From an uncultured Lachnospiraceae bacterium (GTDB lineage: Bacteria > Bacillota > Clostridia > Lachnospirales > Lachnospiraceae): a DNA stretch of 64,000 bases. The notes beneath the pieces were generated by a model that saw only the letters and a list, made by a program, of their open reading frames with translations, was not told the origin of the DNA and made no database searches. The stretch spans positions 1-64,000 of the forward strand of contig ONRZ01000001.1 of the NCBI GenBank assembly GCA_900320345.1, in the 5' to 3' direction. This document shows positions 19,201-28,100 of the stretch, piece after piece. The position numbers and the translations under genes were made by a program. Position 1 is the stretch's first letter. Every line of letters starts with the position of its first letter.

Positions 19201-20856
19201 ATGAAGACATGGGCAGAAAGATCTTCGGATGTGTCGGTATACGCGGATTTTGGTATAGCTGATGATCCGCATAATATGGAACATCATATGGTGTCGATAG
19301 ATCTGCTGCACTGCGGAAATGTCATGATAATAGGCGAACAGGCCAGCGGAAAGACAACGCTTCTTAAGACAATGCTGTACGACTTGACGGACAGATATTC
19401 ACCGGACATAGTCAACTTCTACATTATAGACTGCTCAAATCATGCGCTGCGCGTCTTTCGTGACACACCTCATTGCGGAGCGTGGCTTAATGAGACAATG
19501 GAGAGTGATATAGACAGGCTGTTTGATTTTCTCTATGATACCGTGCGTGTCAGAAAGAAGCTTCTTGAAGAAGCCGATGTGTCAACGTATGAGGAATATA
19601 TAGTCCGGCATCCGATCCCCTTACTCCTTTTTGTTATAGACAATATGGCCGGATTTGTTGCTACAGCAAGGGGAGGCACTTATCAATACGAGATGGGAGA
19701 TATTATAAAAAAATGCTCGGGACTTGGAATACAGTTCATATTTGCGGCTTCGCATATGAATGATCTGTATACAAAGACCAAACAGGAGATAAAGACAAGG
19801 ATCGCACTGGAAATGAAGGATAAATACAGTTACCAGGATCTGCTGAACTGTAAGTGTAACTTTGTTCCGGCAAATCTGCCCGGAAGGGGAATGGTCATCA
19901 TAAATGAGACGCCTTTGGAATTTCAGACAGCAGCCATATGCCGTGACGGCAGGATAATGGATGATGATCTTATCAAGGGGGCGACAGGCGATATATGCGC
20001 TAAATACGGAAACGCACCTACGGCAAAACGGCTGCCGGTGTTAAATGAGATCGAGGAATATGCGGATTTTTGCAAACAGTACAATACGGGCAGGATACCT
20101 TTTGGATATTCGCTCAAGGAGATCAAGCCTGTTATCCTGCCGTTAAAGCAGTTATCAAGGCTCTCCGTATATATCGGGAATGATTCCGGGGTGGGAGCGA
20201 TACTGGGCAATATCGTATATGCTTCTCTCCATAATAAGATGGAATTATATGTAGTTAAAAGGGAGAGAAGAAGTGCACTCGATGATATCGGGGATCATCC
20301 GGATGTACATGTTTATGAGTGCAAGCCTGATATACTGGAGGAATTCTGTAAGGAACTCGCGGCAGTATCGTCCGAAAGGATCGGTATATTGTCGGCATAT
20401 TGCAAGGAACACGGCCTTAAGGCATCGGATAAGGATGTGTATTATGAAGCATATGAGCATATGATAAAAACCGTCAGGCCGATGATGGTGGTCGTTGAAA
20501 GCTTTTCTGAATTCAACCGGAAGATAACGAGTGATTATCTGGAAGTGATCGAAAGACTCTGGGAGATAAACAGAAGGCTGTGCATATATTATGCCGCCGG
20601 ATTTTATCCGGGTGACCAGAGCATCAATACATACAGCCTCGGCAAGAAATACGAAGAAGAATCAATGGATATATGGATGGGAGGAAGGCTTGACAAACAG
20701 CCGTTCGTCCTAAGTTCCGATTTTAAAAATATCCGGGCAGCAACGGAATATAATAAAGGTATCATGAGATACAGGGAGAATATATACTCAATATTTATGC
20801 CTTGCGGAGTACTTAGCATACAGGAACCCGAGGAAGATGACAGGAGTATTTTCTGA
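16246..20856 (+). CDS. essC: EssC/YukBA-like FHA-FtsK/SpoIIIE secretion ATPase (type VII-like)
   Basis: Motor of an ESX/type VII-like secretion system, 1536 aa. Residues 1-95 are a beta-rich, FHA-like region. A clear FHA domain (about 112-180) has ISIGRVNGNDI and SLNGVYVN. A hydrophobic stretch (about 255-295) is the membrane anchor. Three ATPase modules follow. D1 has Walker A GTTGSGKS (about 685) and Walker B LFIIADEFAE. D2 has GEQASGKT (about 1029) with LFVIDN, lacking the catalytic Glu. D3 (about 1310) has GNDSGVGA without the Walker Lys. Only D1 looks fully active, as in known EssC proteins. AGGA precedes the ATG by 7 nt. First gene of the operon. EsaA, EssA and EssB are not found in the window. 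Confidence 0.9.
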   Translation: MLAEYVGIQLDLVDPKGKIYSLWLPNIDPAGKYSFSEHGIECLCIEAIEGRWYITCQDGAQFADLPDDEKYSTPLRDNMLYKIDQGLRYYLLYVEVHTIANTTFHNYRIKGSERISIGRVNGNDIKYEDPRISSVHAYIGKRDGKWYVQDNDSLNGVYVNSYKIKDTVLEPGDVIYILGLKIIIGTEFVSLNLHGRRVAVNRNRLVPYQSAGNEIKDAVEDDTDDLFNRQPRKRKALKFEPIPIDNPPMSMSGDKMPLMLTMGRNAVFGVSSLMAGNFTSVISTMLFPILTRRYTDKQKNEYEERRKTVYRAYLEKKHTQIKKEQNREEQILRWNYPELSKVLRFPVEKDRLWERQKTDDDFLTVRVGVGDMRLLSEIEYNGQEFMLDEDELEKERRSLCEGKYWIKNVPIQTNLIEDFACGVSGDEKIRKEFVRNMLLQLVMLHSYDEVKIVFLCDEKDIEYFGFVRYIPHIWDDKREIRFLAHNASDSIRISEYLKKEIYPQDDKKEPEELPKYLKTHPYYVVFALDKRCFDGMEILKTILQEDRSVGVSIVAAFDDLPKECSKIFSLDPISESSVLYIKQLDHETDHFVLEAYDRKLSKEAVRSLANTRLRVMAQTHILPKSYTFLEMFSVGKIEYLNIENRWANNNPVQSLTTPIGIGEDGSLFMLDLHQKYHGPHGLVAGTTGSGKSEFLMTYILSMAVNYHPDEVAFVLIDYKGGGLAGAFDDPLHDIHLPHLIATITNLDGNAIQRSLISIESELLRRQKIFSDVKNISGEGTMDIYTYQRLYRNGLVKEPLPHLFIIADEFAELKQKEPEFMEKLISAARIGRSLGIHLILATQKPSGVVNDQIRSNTKFRVCLKVQDSADSNDMLKRPDAAEIKETGRFYLQIGYNEFFALGQSAWSGADYVPRETIQKNLDESIQVLDPLGQNIIEVKKKVKTGPAEGTQLVSIVRHISDIAKNRGIKVRPLWKPPLPLVLPYDEMKTWAERSSDVSVYADFGIADDPHNMEHHMVSIDLLHCGNVMIIGEQASGKTTLLKTMLYDLTDRYSPDIVNFYIIDCSNHALRVFRDTPHCGAWLNETMESDIDRLFDFLYDTVRVRKKLLEEADVSTYEEYIVRHPIPLLLFVIDNMAGFVATARGGTYQYEMGDIIKKCSGLGIQFIFAASHMNDLYTKTKQEIKTRIALEMKDKYSYQDLLNCKCNFVPANLPGRGMVIINETPLEFQTAAICRDGRIMDDDLIKGATGDICAKYGNAPTAKRLPVLNEIEEYADFCKQYNTGRIPFGYSLKEIKPVILPLKQLSRLSVYIGNDSGVGAILGNIVYASLHNKMELYVVKRERRSALDDIGDHPDVHVYECKPDILEEFCKELAAVSSERIGILSAYCKEHGLKASDKDVYYEAYEHMIKTVRPMMVVVESFSEFNRKITSDYLEVIERLWEINRRLCIYYAAGFYPGDQSINTYSLGKKYEEESMDIWMGGRLDKQPFVLSSDFKNIRAATEYNKGIMRYRENIYSIFMPCGVLSIQEPEEDDRSIF

Positions 20857-20904
20857 TGCGAACGCATATTGCTATGGCTCAAATATCAGAGAAAGGAGGA
20901 TGGG

Positions 20905-21093
20905 ATGGTTTCAAGTGAACTTATAGCAAGATGTTACACATTGAGAAATATGATAGAAAACGATTCAGAGACATTAAGATCCGGTCTCCGGGGAGATATC
21001 CTTGATGAATACACTTTGTTAACAAAGGAAGAACTGGAGTGCATGGACGGGGTAATACAAATGCTTAACCGGATGGAAATGCAGAACGATTAA
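20905..21093 (+). CDS. Small helical protein of the ESX-like operon
   Basis: A 62-residue, probably all-helical, acidic protein that I do not recognise. It starts MVSSELIARCYTLRNM and has no signal peptide, membrane segment or WXG motif. It has an excellent ribosome binding site (AAAGGAGGATGGG before ATG) and sits 48 bp after essC, ahead of two further small proteins. In size and place it resembles ESX partner or substrate proteins, or a chaperone for them; that is inference from context. Confidence 0.65.
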   Translation: MVSSELIARCYTLRNMIENDSETLRSGLRGDILDEYTLLTKEELECMDGVIQMLNRMEMQND

Positions 21094-21112
21094 AAGAAAG
21101 GATGGATAAGAA

Positions 21113-21427
21113 ATGGCAAATAGTTCAGGAATGACTGCGGACATTAAGGAACTTAACGATTGGAATGCAAGAACCAAGGAAGAATTGGAACAGGTACAGG
21201 CTGTTCTGGACAGAGTGAGCAAAGTCTGCTCCGAATTGGATGATGACGATACAATTTACGGATGGTTTAAGCAGGTAGGAAATGCACTCGCCGAAGAATA
21301 TCTGGAACTGAGCAATACATTCAGGAAATGCACCGAACTGACAAAGGATGTGATCGATTTTATCGGCAAAGGAATCCAGGGTGTCGGTGATCTGATCAAG
21401 AATTTTGCGAAGAACTTTCATAGATAG
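21113..21427 (+). CDS. WXG100-sized helical protein, candidate secreted substrate
   Basis: A 104-residue protein of the size and helical content of WXG100 (EsxA-like) proteins, without signal peptide. Helix 1 (IKELNDWNARTKEELEQVQ), a central turn with YGWFKQVGN and a second helix can be drawn, but the canonical central WxG is absent: Trp is followed by Phe-Lys. Its C-terminus (KGIQGVGDLIKNFAKNF) is amphipathic. It has an AAAGGATG ribosome binding site and lies 19 bp after the previous gene and 12 bp before the next. A secreted substrate of the adjacent EssC is the leading guess. Confidence 0.65.
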   Translation: MANSSGMTADIKELNDWNARTKEELEQVQAVLDRVSKVCSELDDDDTIYGWFKQVGNALAEEYLELSNTFRKCTELTKDVIDFIGKGIQGVGDLIKNFAKNFHR

Positions 21428-21439
21428 GAGGAAGGTAGA

Positions 21440-21820
21440 ATGGGATTTTTAGAACAAGTCGGATTGGGAATACAGATAGGTGAGGCTATAACCAACGGTG
21501 TAGTTAAGTATAGCAAGCAGCAGTATTTATCAAAGATAAGCACGCTTCAGGGACTTTTCAGTGAGTTGGGCGGCCATCTCAATATAATGGAAGGACTTAG
21601 AGACAGATTTACTCATATCTATACCGACGGAAATGCGGATGATATTGTAAAGGAATTAAATACTCAGATATCGGCTGTAAAGAATGCTATGAAGGAAGTA
21701 AACGAGCAGATAGCATTATGGGAAGCTGCCATTAATGAAATGGAAGAAACAGTAGATGGTGGAGTTGGTAAGGTGGATGAGATGCATAATCTTATATCTT
21801 CCCTGGATATAAGGGAATAA
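21440..21820 (+). CDS. Helical protein of the ESX-like operon, candidate substrate or chaperone
   Basis: An unrecognised 126-residue protein. The N-terminus has a glycine-rich amphipathic stretch (FLEQVGLGIQIGEAITNGV) that echoes the C-terminus of the preceding protein. The rest reads as a coiled-coil hairpin (IVKELNTQISAVKNAMKEV, then QIALWEAAINEMEETV). There is no signal peptide or WXG motif. AGGAGGAAGG provides a strong ribosome binding site. The layout resembles LXG/WXG-like secreted proteins or their helper proteins, but the family is not established. Confidence 0.62.
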   Translation: MGFLEQVGLGIQIGEAITNGVVKYSKQQYLSKISTLQGLFSELGGHLNIMEGLRDRFTHIYTDGNADDIVKELNTQISAVKNAMKEVNEQIALWEAAINEMEETVDGGVGKVDEMHNLISSLDIRE

Positions 21821-21843
21821 AAGGCGGCAGTATAAGATCGCGG

Positions 21844-21892
21844 GTAATTGCGGCAATGATGGGATCTCTGATCTCCGCGTTGCTGCAATTAC
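21844..21892 (+). other. Long stem-loop inside the ESX-like operon
   Basis: GTAATTGCGGCAA (21844-21856) pairs with TTGCTGCAATTAC (21880-21892) over 13 positions with one G-U, and the 23-nt loop can fold further (GGGATC with GATCTC). No T-tract follows, so it is not a simple terminator. It lies in the 135-bp gap between two small-protein genes, the widest gap inside this operon after the start, and could set transcript stability or partial read-through. Confidence 0.55.
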
Positions 21893-21955
21893 ACCGGGTA
21901 GAGATAATGGTGGTATTTGTGATAAGTATGAGATTTCCCGATCATGAGGTTGGCG

Positions 21956-22261
21956 GTGTATTTGAGTATTGATTTTGATCGTGTCAGAGCGCATGAAGAA
22001 TATTTGGAAGAACAGAAGGCGGTGATAAATTCCATCATAGATGATGTGGATATGATGCGAAGGATCTCACAGGACGGCATGTTTGCGGCTGACTGCGGAT
22101 ATATACTTGAAAAACTCGAACTGCTGAGACAGAGCATAAATTTCAGACAGGATATTCTGGAAAAGACAGTTGAAGAGTTTAAAAATGTAATGAGCAAACA
22201 GGATGAGAAGATCTCGGAGATGGATCTGTTATTAAGAAATATGGATATATTTGATCAATAG
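21956..22261 (+). CDS. Small coiled-coil protein of the ESX-like operon
   Basis: An acidic, helical protein of about 101 residues that I do not recognise (VYLSIDFDRVRAHEEYLEE, then EKLELLRQSINFRQD and a final helix). No signal peptide, membrane segment or WXG motif. The start is uncertain: GTG at 21956 has GAGG 6 nt upstream, while the in-frame ATG at 21944 has no ribosome binding site. It lies between the stem-loop and the YukD-like gene. Position and form suggest another structural partner or substrate of the secretion machine. Confidence 0.6.
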   Translation: MYLSIDFDRVRAHEEYLEEQKAVINSIIDDVDMMRRISQDGMFAADCGYILEKLELLRQSINFRQDILEKTVEEFKNVMSKQDEKISEMDLLLRNMDIFDQ

Positions 22262-22283
22262 GATATGTTTAAGAGGCAATAAT

Positions 22284-22532
22284 ATGAAAGTGTTGGTAAA
22301 TGTTAAAATACCGGCGATAAATAATGAATATGATATGCTGATCCCCGATTTTGAAAAGATCGGAACGGTCATTTCCCTGCTTACCGAGATAGCGGTTGAA
22401 ATGTCGGGAAGCCAGTATGTTGTCTCAGGTGAAGAAGTACTATGTCATAAGGAAAGTAATGCAGTGCTCGGAACAGATCATACACTTAAAGAGTATGATG
22501 TGAAAAACGGTGATACACTGCTGCTCATATAG
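22284..22532 (+). CDS. YukD/EsaB-like ubiquitin-fold protein
   Basis: An 82-residue protein with the profile of YukD/EsaB, the ubiquitin-like accessory proteins of Firmicute type VII systems. It shows an N-terminal beta strand (KVLVNVKIPAINNEYDMLIP), a helix (EKIGTVISLLTEIAVEM) and final strands with DHTLKEYDVKNGDTLLLI, which match the ubiquitin-fold ending 'L..Y.V.dGD.L.L'. I start it at ATG 22284, where GAGGCAA precedes; the longer frame from 22251 is less likely. This gene independently supports the type VII assignment of the operon. Confidence 0.72.
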   Translation: MKVLVNVKIPAINNEYDMLIPDFEKIGTVISLLTEIAVEMSGSQYVVSGEEVLCHKESNAVLGTDHTLKEYDVKNGDTLLLI

Positions 22533-22542
22533 TGGGAGAATT

Positions 22543-23286
22543 ATGTTTGGAAGGAAGAAAACGATCGAATTTGCAACATACACTGATGTCGGAAGCAGAA
22601 GTGTAAATGAAGACAGTGTAAAGGCAATAAGTATCGGAGACATGTATTGCTTTGTCCTGTGTGACGGTCTGGGAGGGCATGGAATGGGTGATGCCGCATC
22701 CCGGCTTGTCACGGATGTATTTGATAATTGCTTTGGTAAAACGGGATCAACAGATAAGTTTCTGCCAACCGCATTCAGCGCGGGACAGGATCTTCTTATG
22801 GAAGAGCAGAAGAGACTGAATGCCGAAAAGAAGATGAAAACAACCGCGGTGGCCGTAGCGCTTGACGGAAAAAAGGCATATATAGGACATGTCGGCGATT
22901 CAAGAGCATATATTTTCAATGAAGGCAAAGTCTTAAAACGTACACTTGATCACAGTATTCCTCAGATGCTTGTACTGTCGCATGAGATAGACGAAAAAGC
23001 GATAAGGAACCATCCGGACAGAAATATCGTGCTGAGAGTTATGGGTGTTGAGTGGGAGAAGCCGCAATATGAACTGATGGCACCGATATCTCTTAGGAAA
23101 TGCGCGGCTTTTCTTTTGTGCAGTGACGGTTTCTGGGAATTGATAGAAGAAGAGGAAATGTGCGATATGCTGAAGGAGTCGGCAAACGCAAGGGAGTGGC
23201 TTGACAGAATGGCGGATAGGGTTAAGCAAAACGGTGCCGACAGGGATATGGATAATAATTCGGCTATTGCGGTATGGTGCAGGTAG
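22543..23286 (+). CDS. PP2C-type Ser/Thr phosphatase (first copy)
   Basis: Metal-dependent (PPM/PP2C) protein phosphatase of 247 residues, cytosolic. Metal-site motifs are intact: RSVNEDSV, CDGLGGHGMGDAAS, TTAVAVALDGKKAYIGHVGDSRAY, CSDGFWE and the final DNNSAIAV. It would dephosphorylate Ser/Thr targets of the two kinases downstream, with the FHA domains of EssC and of the 24106 protein as likely readers. GGGAG precedes ATG 22543. It is followed 14 bp later by a second, diverged PP2C gene. Confidence 0.93.
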   Translation: MFGRKKTIEFATYTDVGSRSVNEDSVKAISIGDMYCFVLCDGLGGHGMGDAASRLVTDVFDNCFGKTGSTDKFLPTAFSAGQDLLMEEQKRLNAEKKMKTTAVAVALDGKKAYIGHVGDSRAYIFNEGKVLKRTLDHSIPQMLVLSHEIDEKAIRNHPDRNIVLRVMGVEWEKPQYELMAPISLRKCAAFLLCSDGFWELIEEEEMCDMLKESANAREWLDRMADRVKQNGADRDMDNNSAIAVWCR

Positions 23287-23300
23287 GAAACGGGGATTAA

Positions 23301-24092
23301 ATGCAGGGAAAAAAAGATAACGAAACCGTATATGATAGTAATGACTTCGTTGAATTGGCTCTGTTCACTTCAATCGGAGACAGGCAGGAACAGCAGGATA
23401 ACTTTGGTTATATGCTTAACAAAAAAGAGGCATTGATCGTTGTTTGCGACGGGATGGGAGGACATGAAAAGGGTAAACAGGCAAGCAATAATGCCGTAAG
23501 GGTTATACTTGACACATATACAGATATTAAAAAAAATATCGATACGGATCCGGTAGGAATGTTAAATGAACTTACAATGAGTGCAAACAGAGAGGTTTGT
23601 GCGATAAATGCCGACGGGATATCGGGCACCACACTTGTTCTTGTTTATATAAACGGGAGAGAATTATTCTGGAATTCGGTAGGAGACAGCAGGGCATATA
23701 TACTACGGGGAAGCAAGTATTCGCAGTTCACACAGGATCAGAATTTTAAAACGGTATTGGAAGAAAAACTGTCCCGAGGACTGATCAGTAATGAGGAATT
23801 TGAACAGGATATTGTCAATGGAGAATCTCTGATAAATTATCTTGGCATGGATCCGCTTGAACTTATAGATTACAATGTAAAACCTTTGAATCTGGAAAGC
23901 AATGACAGGATAGTGTTGATGACAGACGGATTATATAAATACCTGGATGAGGATAACATATTTCAACTATTAAAGAATTTCAGGAATATAAATGATGCGG
24001 TAAATGCGTTGGAAAATCGAGTTAAGAATACCAGCAGACAGTTAAAACAGAGCAGAGACAATATGACGGTAGCATTGATAAAAGCGCTGTAG
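23301..24092 (+). CDS. PP2C-type Ser/Thr phosphatase (second copy)
   Basis: A second PPM/PP2C phosphatase, 263 residues, not a recent duplicate of the first. It keeps the motifs GDRQEQQDNFG, VCDGMGGHEKGKQAS, SGTTLVLVYINGRELFWNSVGDSRAYIL, LMTDGLYKYL and SRDNMTVALI. It is soluble and lies 13 bp before the FHA gene. Having two phosphatases and two kinases side by side suggests paired specificity, for example one pair per phosphorylated reader; that is inference. Confidence 0.93.
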   Translation: MQGKKDNETVYDSNDFVELALFTSIGDRQEQQDNFGYMLNKKEALIVVCDGMGGHEKGKQASNNAVRVILDTYTDIKKNIDTDPVGMLNELTMSANREVCAINADGISGTTLVLVYINGRELFWNSVGDSRAYILRGSKYSQFTQDQNFKTVLEEKLSRGLISNEEFEQDIVNGESLINYLGMDPLELIDYNVKPLNLESNDRIVLMTDGLYKYLDEDNIFQLLKNFRNINDAVNALENRVKNTSRQLKQSRDNMTVALIKAL

Positions 24093-24105
24093 TCGGAAAG
24101 GGAAA

Positions 24106-25140
24106 ATGATGGATATAGTAAGATGTGAAGGATGCGGTAAACACTTTGATATCGAAACTTATCCGGTATGCCCCACATGCGGCGGGAAGGCAGCCGGAAG
24201 CATAAATCAGGAACCATCCGGTTTCGGTTGGTTTAAGCGAAAAAAAAACACCGGGAAAGATATTGCTGTAAAAAAGGGAATTCCGGTTGAACGCGCGTGC
24301 GATGAAGATGAGAAAAATGATATAGATAATAAAAAAGGTGGGACCAATTACGGCGGTATTTCTTCGGAATATACGGACATAGGATCCGGCGAAGTGAAGA
24401 AAGGCAATACGGTTTCCATGTGGGATAAAAAGCCTGATCCGGTACATCAGAAAAGAGAAGAGCAGGTTGATGGACTGGACGTTAAATCTGAAGATGATGA
24501 AGAAAACATCTTGGAAGGGCAGGATTACGATTACGGCGATGAACCATATGATGAAAGTCCGGCAGAGGAGCTGCAATACGCTGATGAGCCTATTCGGGAG
24601 CAATCCGTTTCAAAACCCGTTGAAAGCAAATCTTTGAGTGAGGAGATTGAGAGTCTGTCCGCAAGCAGCGGAGGAAAGACGTTGAGTTTTTTTGATGCGA
24701 CTATGTCTAAAAAACGTAAGGAAAATGCTCCTGTCTTGAAGGATGAAGACCGGGATACGAAAGAAAGACAATATACAAATTATGGGATGCCGGTAACGGG
24801 CTGGCTTGTCTGCATAGAAGGTGAGCATTTAGGGAAGAGTTTTGAAATACACATGGGAAAAAATTCAATCGGCAGAGGCGATGGAAACGATATACGGTTA
24901 AGTAATGATATGGCTGTTTCCAGAGATACACAGGCAGATATTGTATATGAGCCTAAGAAAAGGATTTTTTTTGTAGTACCGAGGACCGATGGAAACAATC
25001 TTGTTTATCTTAATGAAGAATATATAGATGGCAGAAATCTTCTGAATGACAGGGATATTTTGGAAGTGGGATCCAGTAAACTGATGTTTGTAAGATTGTG
25101 CGGTGATGAATTTGCCTGGGAAGATATTATTCGGGAATAA
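24106..25140 (+). CDS. Zinc-ribbon / FHA-domain phosphothreonine reader
   Basis: A 344-residue cytosolic adaptor. The N-terminus is a zinc ribbon (CEGCGKHF, CPTCGG). A long acidic, disordered linker (about 35-215) follows, rich in Asp and Glu. A C-terminal FHA domain (about 225-335) has NSIGRGDGNDIRLSNDMAVSR and NNLVYLNEEYI, with the Arg and Ser that bind phosphothreonine. It sits between the phosphatases and the kinases. A link between kinase state and secretion, as Fha proteins provide in type VI systems, is the likely role. The same zinc ribbon begins both kinases. Confidence 0.85.
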   Translation: MMDIVRCEGCGKHFDIETYPVCPTCGGKAAGSINQEPSGFGWFKRKKNTGKDIAVKKGIPVERACDEDEKNDIDNKKGGTNYGGISSEYTDIGSGEVKKGNTVSMWDKKPDPVHQKREEQVDGLDVKSEDDEENILEGQDYDYGDEPYDESPAEELQYADEPIREQSVSKPVESKSLSEEIESLSASSGGKTLSFFDATMSKKRKENAPVLKDEDRDTKERQYTNYGMPVTGWLVCIEGEHLGKSFEIHMGKNSIGRGDGNDIRLSNDMAVSRDTQADIVYEPKKRIFFVVPRTDGNNLVYLNEEYIDGRNLLNDRDILEVGSSKLMFVRLCGDEFAWEDIIRE

Positions 25141-25165
25141 ACCGCAAATGTAATAGGAGTGGATC

Positions 25166-28100
25166 ATGAAAAGATGCTACGGATGTATGAAAATGTATGA
25201 TGAATCCAAATTTATGGTTTGTCCCAATTGCGGATATTCATCAGAAGATAGTATCGGAGAACTTGTTCATCTGGCTCCGGGGACAGTCCTGCATAACCAG
25301 TACAGCGTGGGAAAGGTATTGGGCTATGGCGGATTTGGTGTAACCTATCTGGGATGGGATGGCCAATTGGAGCGCGAGGTGGCTATCAAGGAGTATATGC
25401 CATCGGAATTTTCGACGCGTATGCCCGGAAACACACAGCTTACTTTTTTTGGTGGAGATAAGGACGAACAGTTTGGAGATGGTAAGAGAAAGTTTCTGGA
25501 TGAAGCGAGACGACTGGCAGAGTGCGGACGTAATAAGCCGGGAATAGTAGAAGTTTATGACAGCTTCGAAGAAAATGACACCGCTTATATAGTTATGGAA
25601 TATCTGGATGGAGAGACTCTGGCGGATTATCTGAAGCATGCGCATACGATCGCGGAGGATGATGCGGTTGAATTGCTTATGCCTGTTATGAGATCGCTTG
25701 AGGAGCTCCATGCCCTTACACGAACAGATCCTGAAACAGGTGAAGAGGAAAATGTTCCGTTGCTTCACAGAGATATTTCTCCGGATAATATTTTCATAAC
25801 CAAGAAGGGAGATGTAAAACTTATTGATTTTGGCGCTGCCAGATATGCTACCACATCACATAGCAGGAGTCTGACGGTGCTTGTTAAGCCCGGATATTCT
25901 CCGGAAGAACAGTACAGGAGCAGAGGCGATCAGGGAAAATATACGGATGTTTATTCGCTGGCTGCAACGTTGTACAAAATGATCACGGGGGAAACACCGC
26001 CTGACGCAATGGAACGTCGTGCGATGTATGAAAACAGGAATAAGGACATACTTGAAGAGCCTCATAAGTATAAGAGGAATATATCAAGGGCTAGGGAAGT
26101 GGCCATACTTAACGCCATGAATGTGGAGATAGAGAAGAGGACTCCGGATATCGCTACATTTATCAAAGAACTGGAGTCCGATCCGCCGGCCAAAAGAGTT
26201 TACGGTAAGATCAGGAAGATCGATCTGTACAATTGGCCGACGTGGCTTAAGGTGGCAGTTCCGTGCGTTGCGGCTGCGCTTTTAGTGCTTGTGGGTTTGT
26301 TTGCAACGGGAGTGATCAGACTTGACGGGAAAAATGCGGGACGGATCACTATTCCGGATGGAATTGTCCAGGTCCCGAATGTTTTAAACAGCAGTAAAGA
26401 AGAAGCAACCGGTAAACTTGAAGAAGCCGGCCTGATCGTAACTTATGGAGAAGGAGAGAAGACTTCGTATGTTGAGGAGGGGCTTGTGGTATTACAGAAT
26501 CCGATAGGTGGTTATTATGCTGAATACAGCAGTACTGTTACTATACATACGGCATATTCGGATGAAGTTGCCGCGGCTCAGAACGGTGTTGCCAAAATAC
26601 CGTATGTGATCGGCAATACATATGAAGATGCGAAGGAAAGAATAGAAGCTGCCGGTTTAAGCTGCGCTTTAGAACTTGTACCTGATGAATACATGGAAGA
26701 GGGACTGGTGTGCGGAATAATCAGGAACGGAGTGAAAGCCCTGGAAGGTGAGGAACTCTCGGAAGGGACACAGCTGATCCTTCAGGTCTCAACGGGCCCT
26801 AAATCCTTTGAAATGCCTGATGTTGTCGGGCTTACATTTGATGAAGCCCGTACGATACTCAAAGATAAGGGGATTACGGTAATACAGTCAAATGTAAATT
26901 CTACTGAGTATGAAGAGGGATATGTCGCGGAGCAGAGTTTGGAACCGGGAGAAAAGGTTAAGAAGGGTGATTCGGTCACGCTCGGTGTTGTTGCTTCAAA
27001 CGGCGGGGAATTGATAACAGTTCCCAATGTTGTAAACATGAAACAGAAGGATGCTGACAAAGAATTGACCGATTACGGGTTTAAAGTGAATGTTCTTGTC
27101 AATAAGGATAAAAATATTGAGAAAGGATACATCATCAGTCAGAATCCGTCATCGGGAACAAAACAGAATAAAGGAAGTACCATAACCATTATTGTCAGTG
27201 GGGGATATGACGAAAAGGACGAATCGGTAGACCTTGATACAATGGGAATAAAAGCAACTCCCACGCCGACGGTAACGCCTACCCCGACTCCGGAACCTAC
27301 GCCTACGCAAAAGCCGGTTTCCAAGTATACATTAACATTTGATGCAAACGGAGGAACAGCTTCGGTTTCATCCAAATCATTGGAGGAAGGTGAGGAATAC
27401 GGATCCCTGCCATCTGCAACAAAGAGTTTTTGTTCCTTTGCAGGTTGGTACACAAGATCCGGATCAAGAGTTTCCGAGACGACCGTGATGGGAAACAGTG
27501 ATGTCACAGTATATGCAAAATGGGATGAGAATACTGAATCCGGATGGGTCAAAGCTTCCGAAGTTCCTTCGGGAGCAATGATAACCGATGAAAAATGGGT
27601 CTACAATGAGGTCAGCTGGATAACTTCGGATAAATCTTCGGTTCCCGGATATATCCTGGATGAGTCAAAAACCCAGTCTTCCTCCTCGGACTCATGGGGT
27701 GGCTGGAGTGACTGGACGACAAATCCGGTGAGCGGAAGCAGTACACGCGAAGTTGAAACGAGAACGGAAAGAGTTGATAATGGTCAGCGGCCGGTAAGTT
27801 ATGATCTGGTTGAACATAATTATATGGGAAATAACGGTAAGCGATATTACAGGATCGATGATATAGGTGGTGATTATGCTTCTCACGGATATTCCAAATC
27901 TTACGGTAAATTCACCAGATATATAACACTTGATGCCGGGCAGTTGAACTCCTGTCCGACCGTTGGAAGCGGCGGTTTTATGGGCGGCGCAAACGGAGGA
28001 TACAACGACTGCGGTGAAACAGGATATGTTGTTGATCACCCCGAGATACCCGGTACGATAATAATGTTCGTGTATAATGTGAATTATGAAACAACATATG

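Noticed and set aside
21113..21427. Canonical WXG100 (EsxA) protein
   Set aside because: Size and helices fit, but the central WxG is missing; kept as a candidate substrate only.
27250..27320. Short direct repeats resembling a repeat array
   Set aside because: They encode the Thr-Pro hinge of the PASTA kinase; no spacers of constant length, so not a CRISPR.
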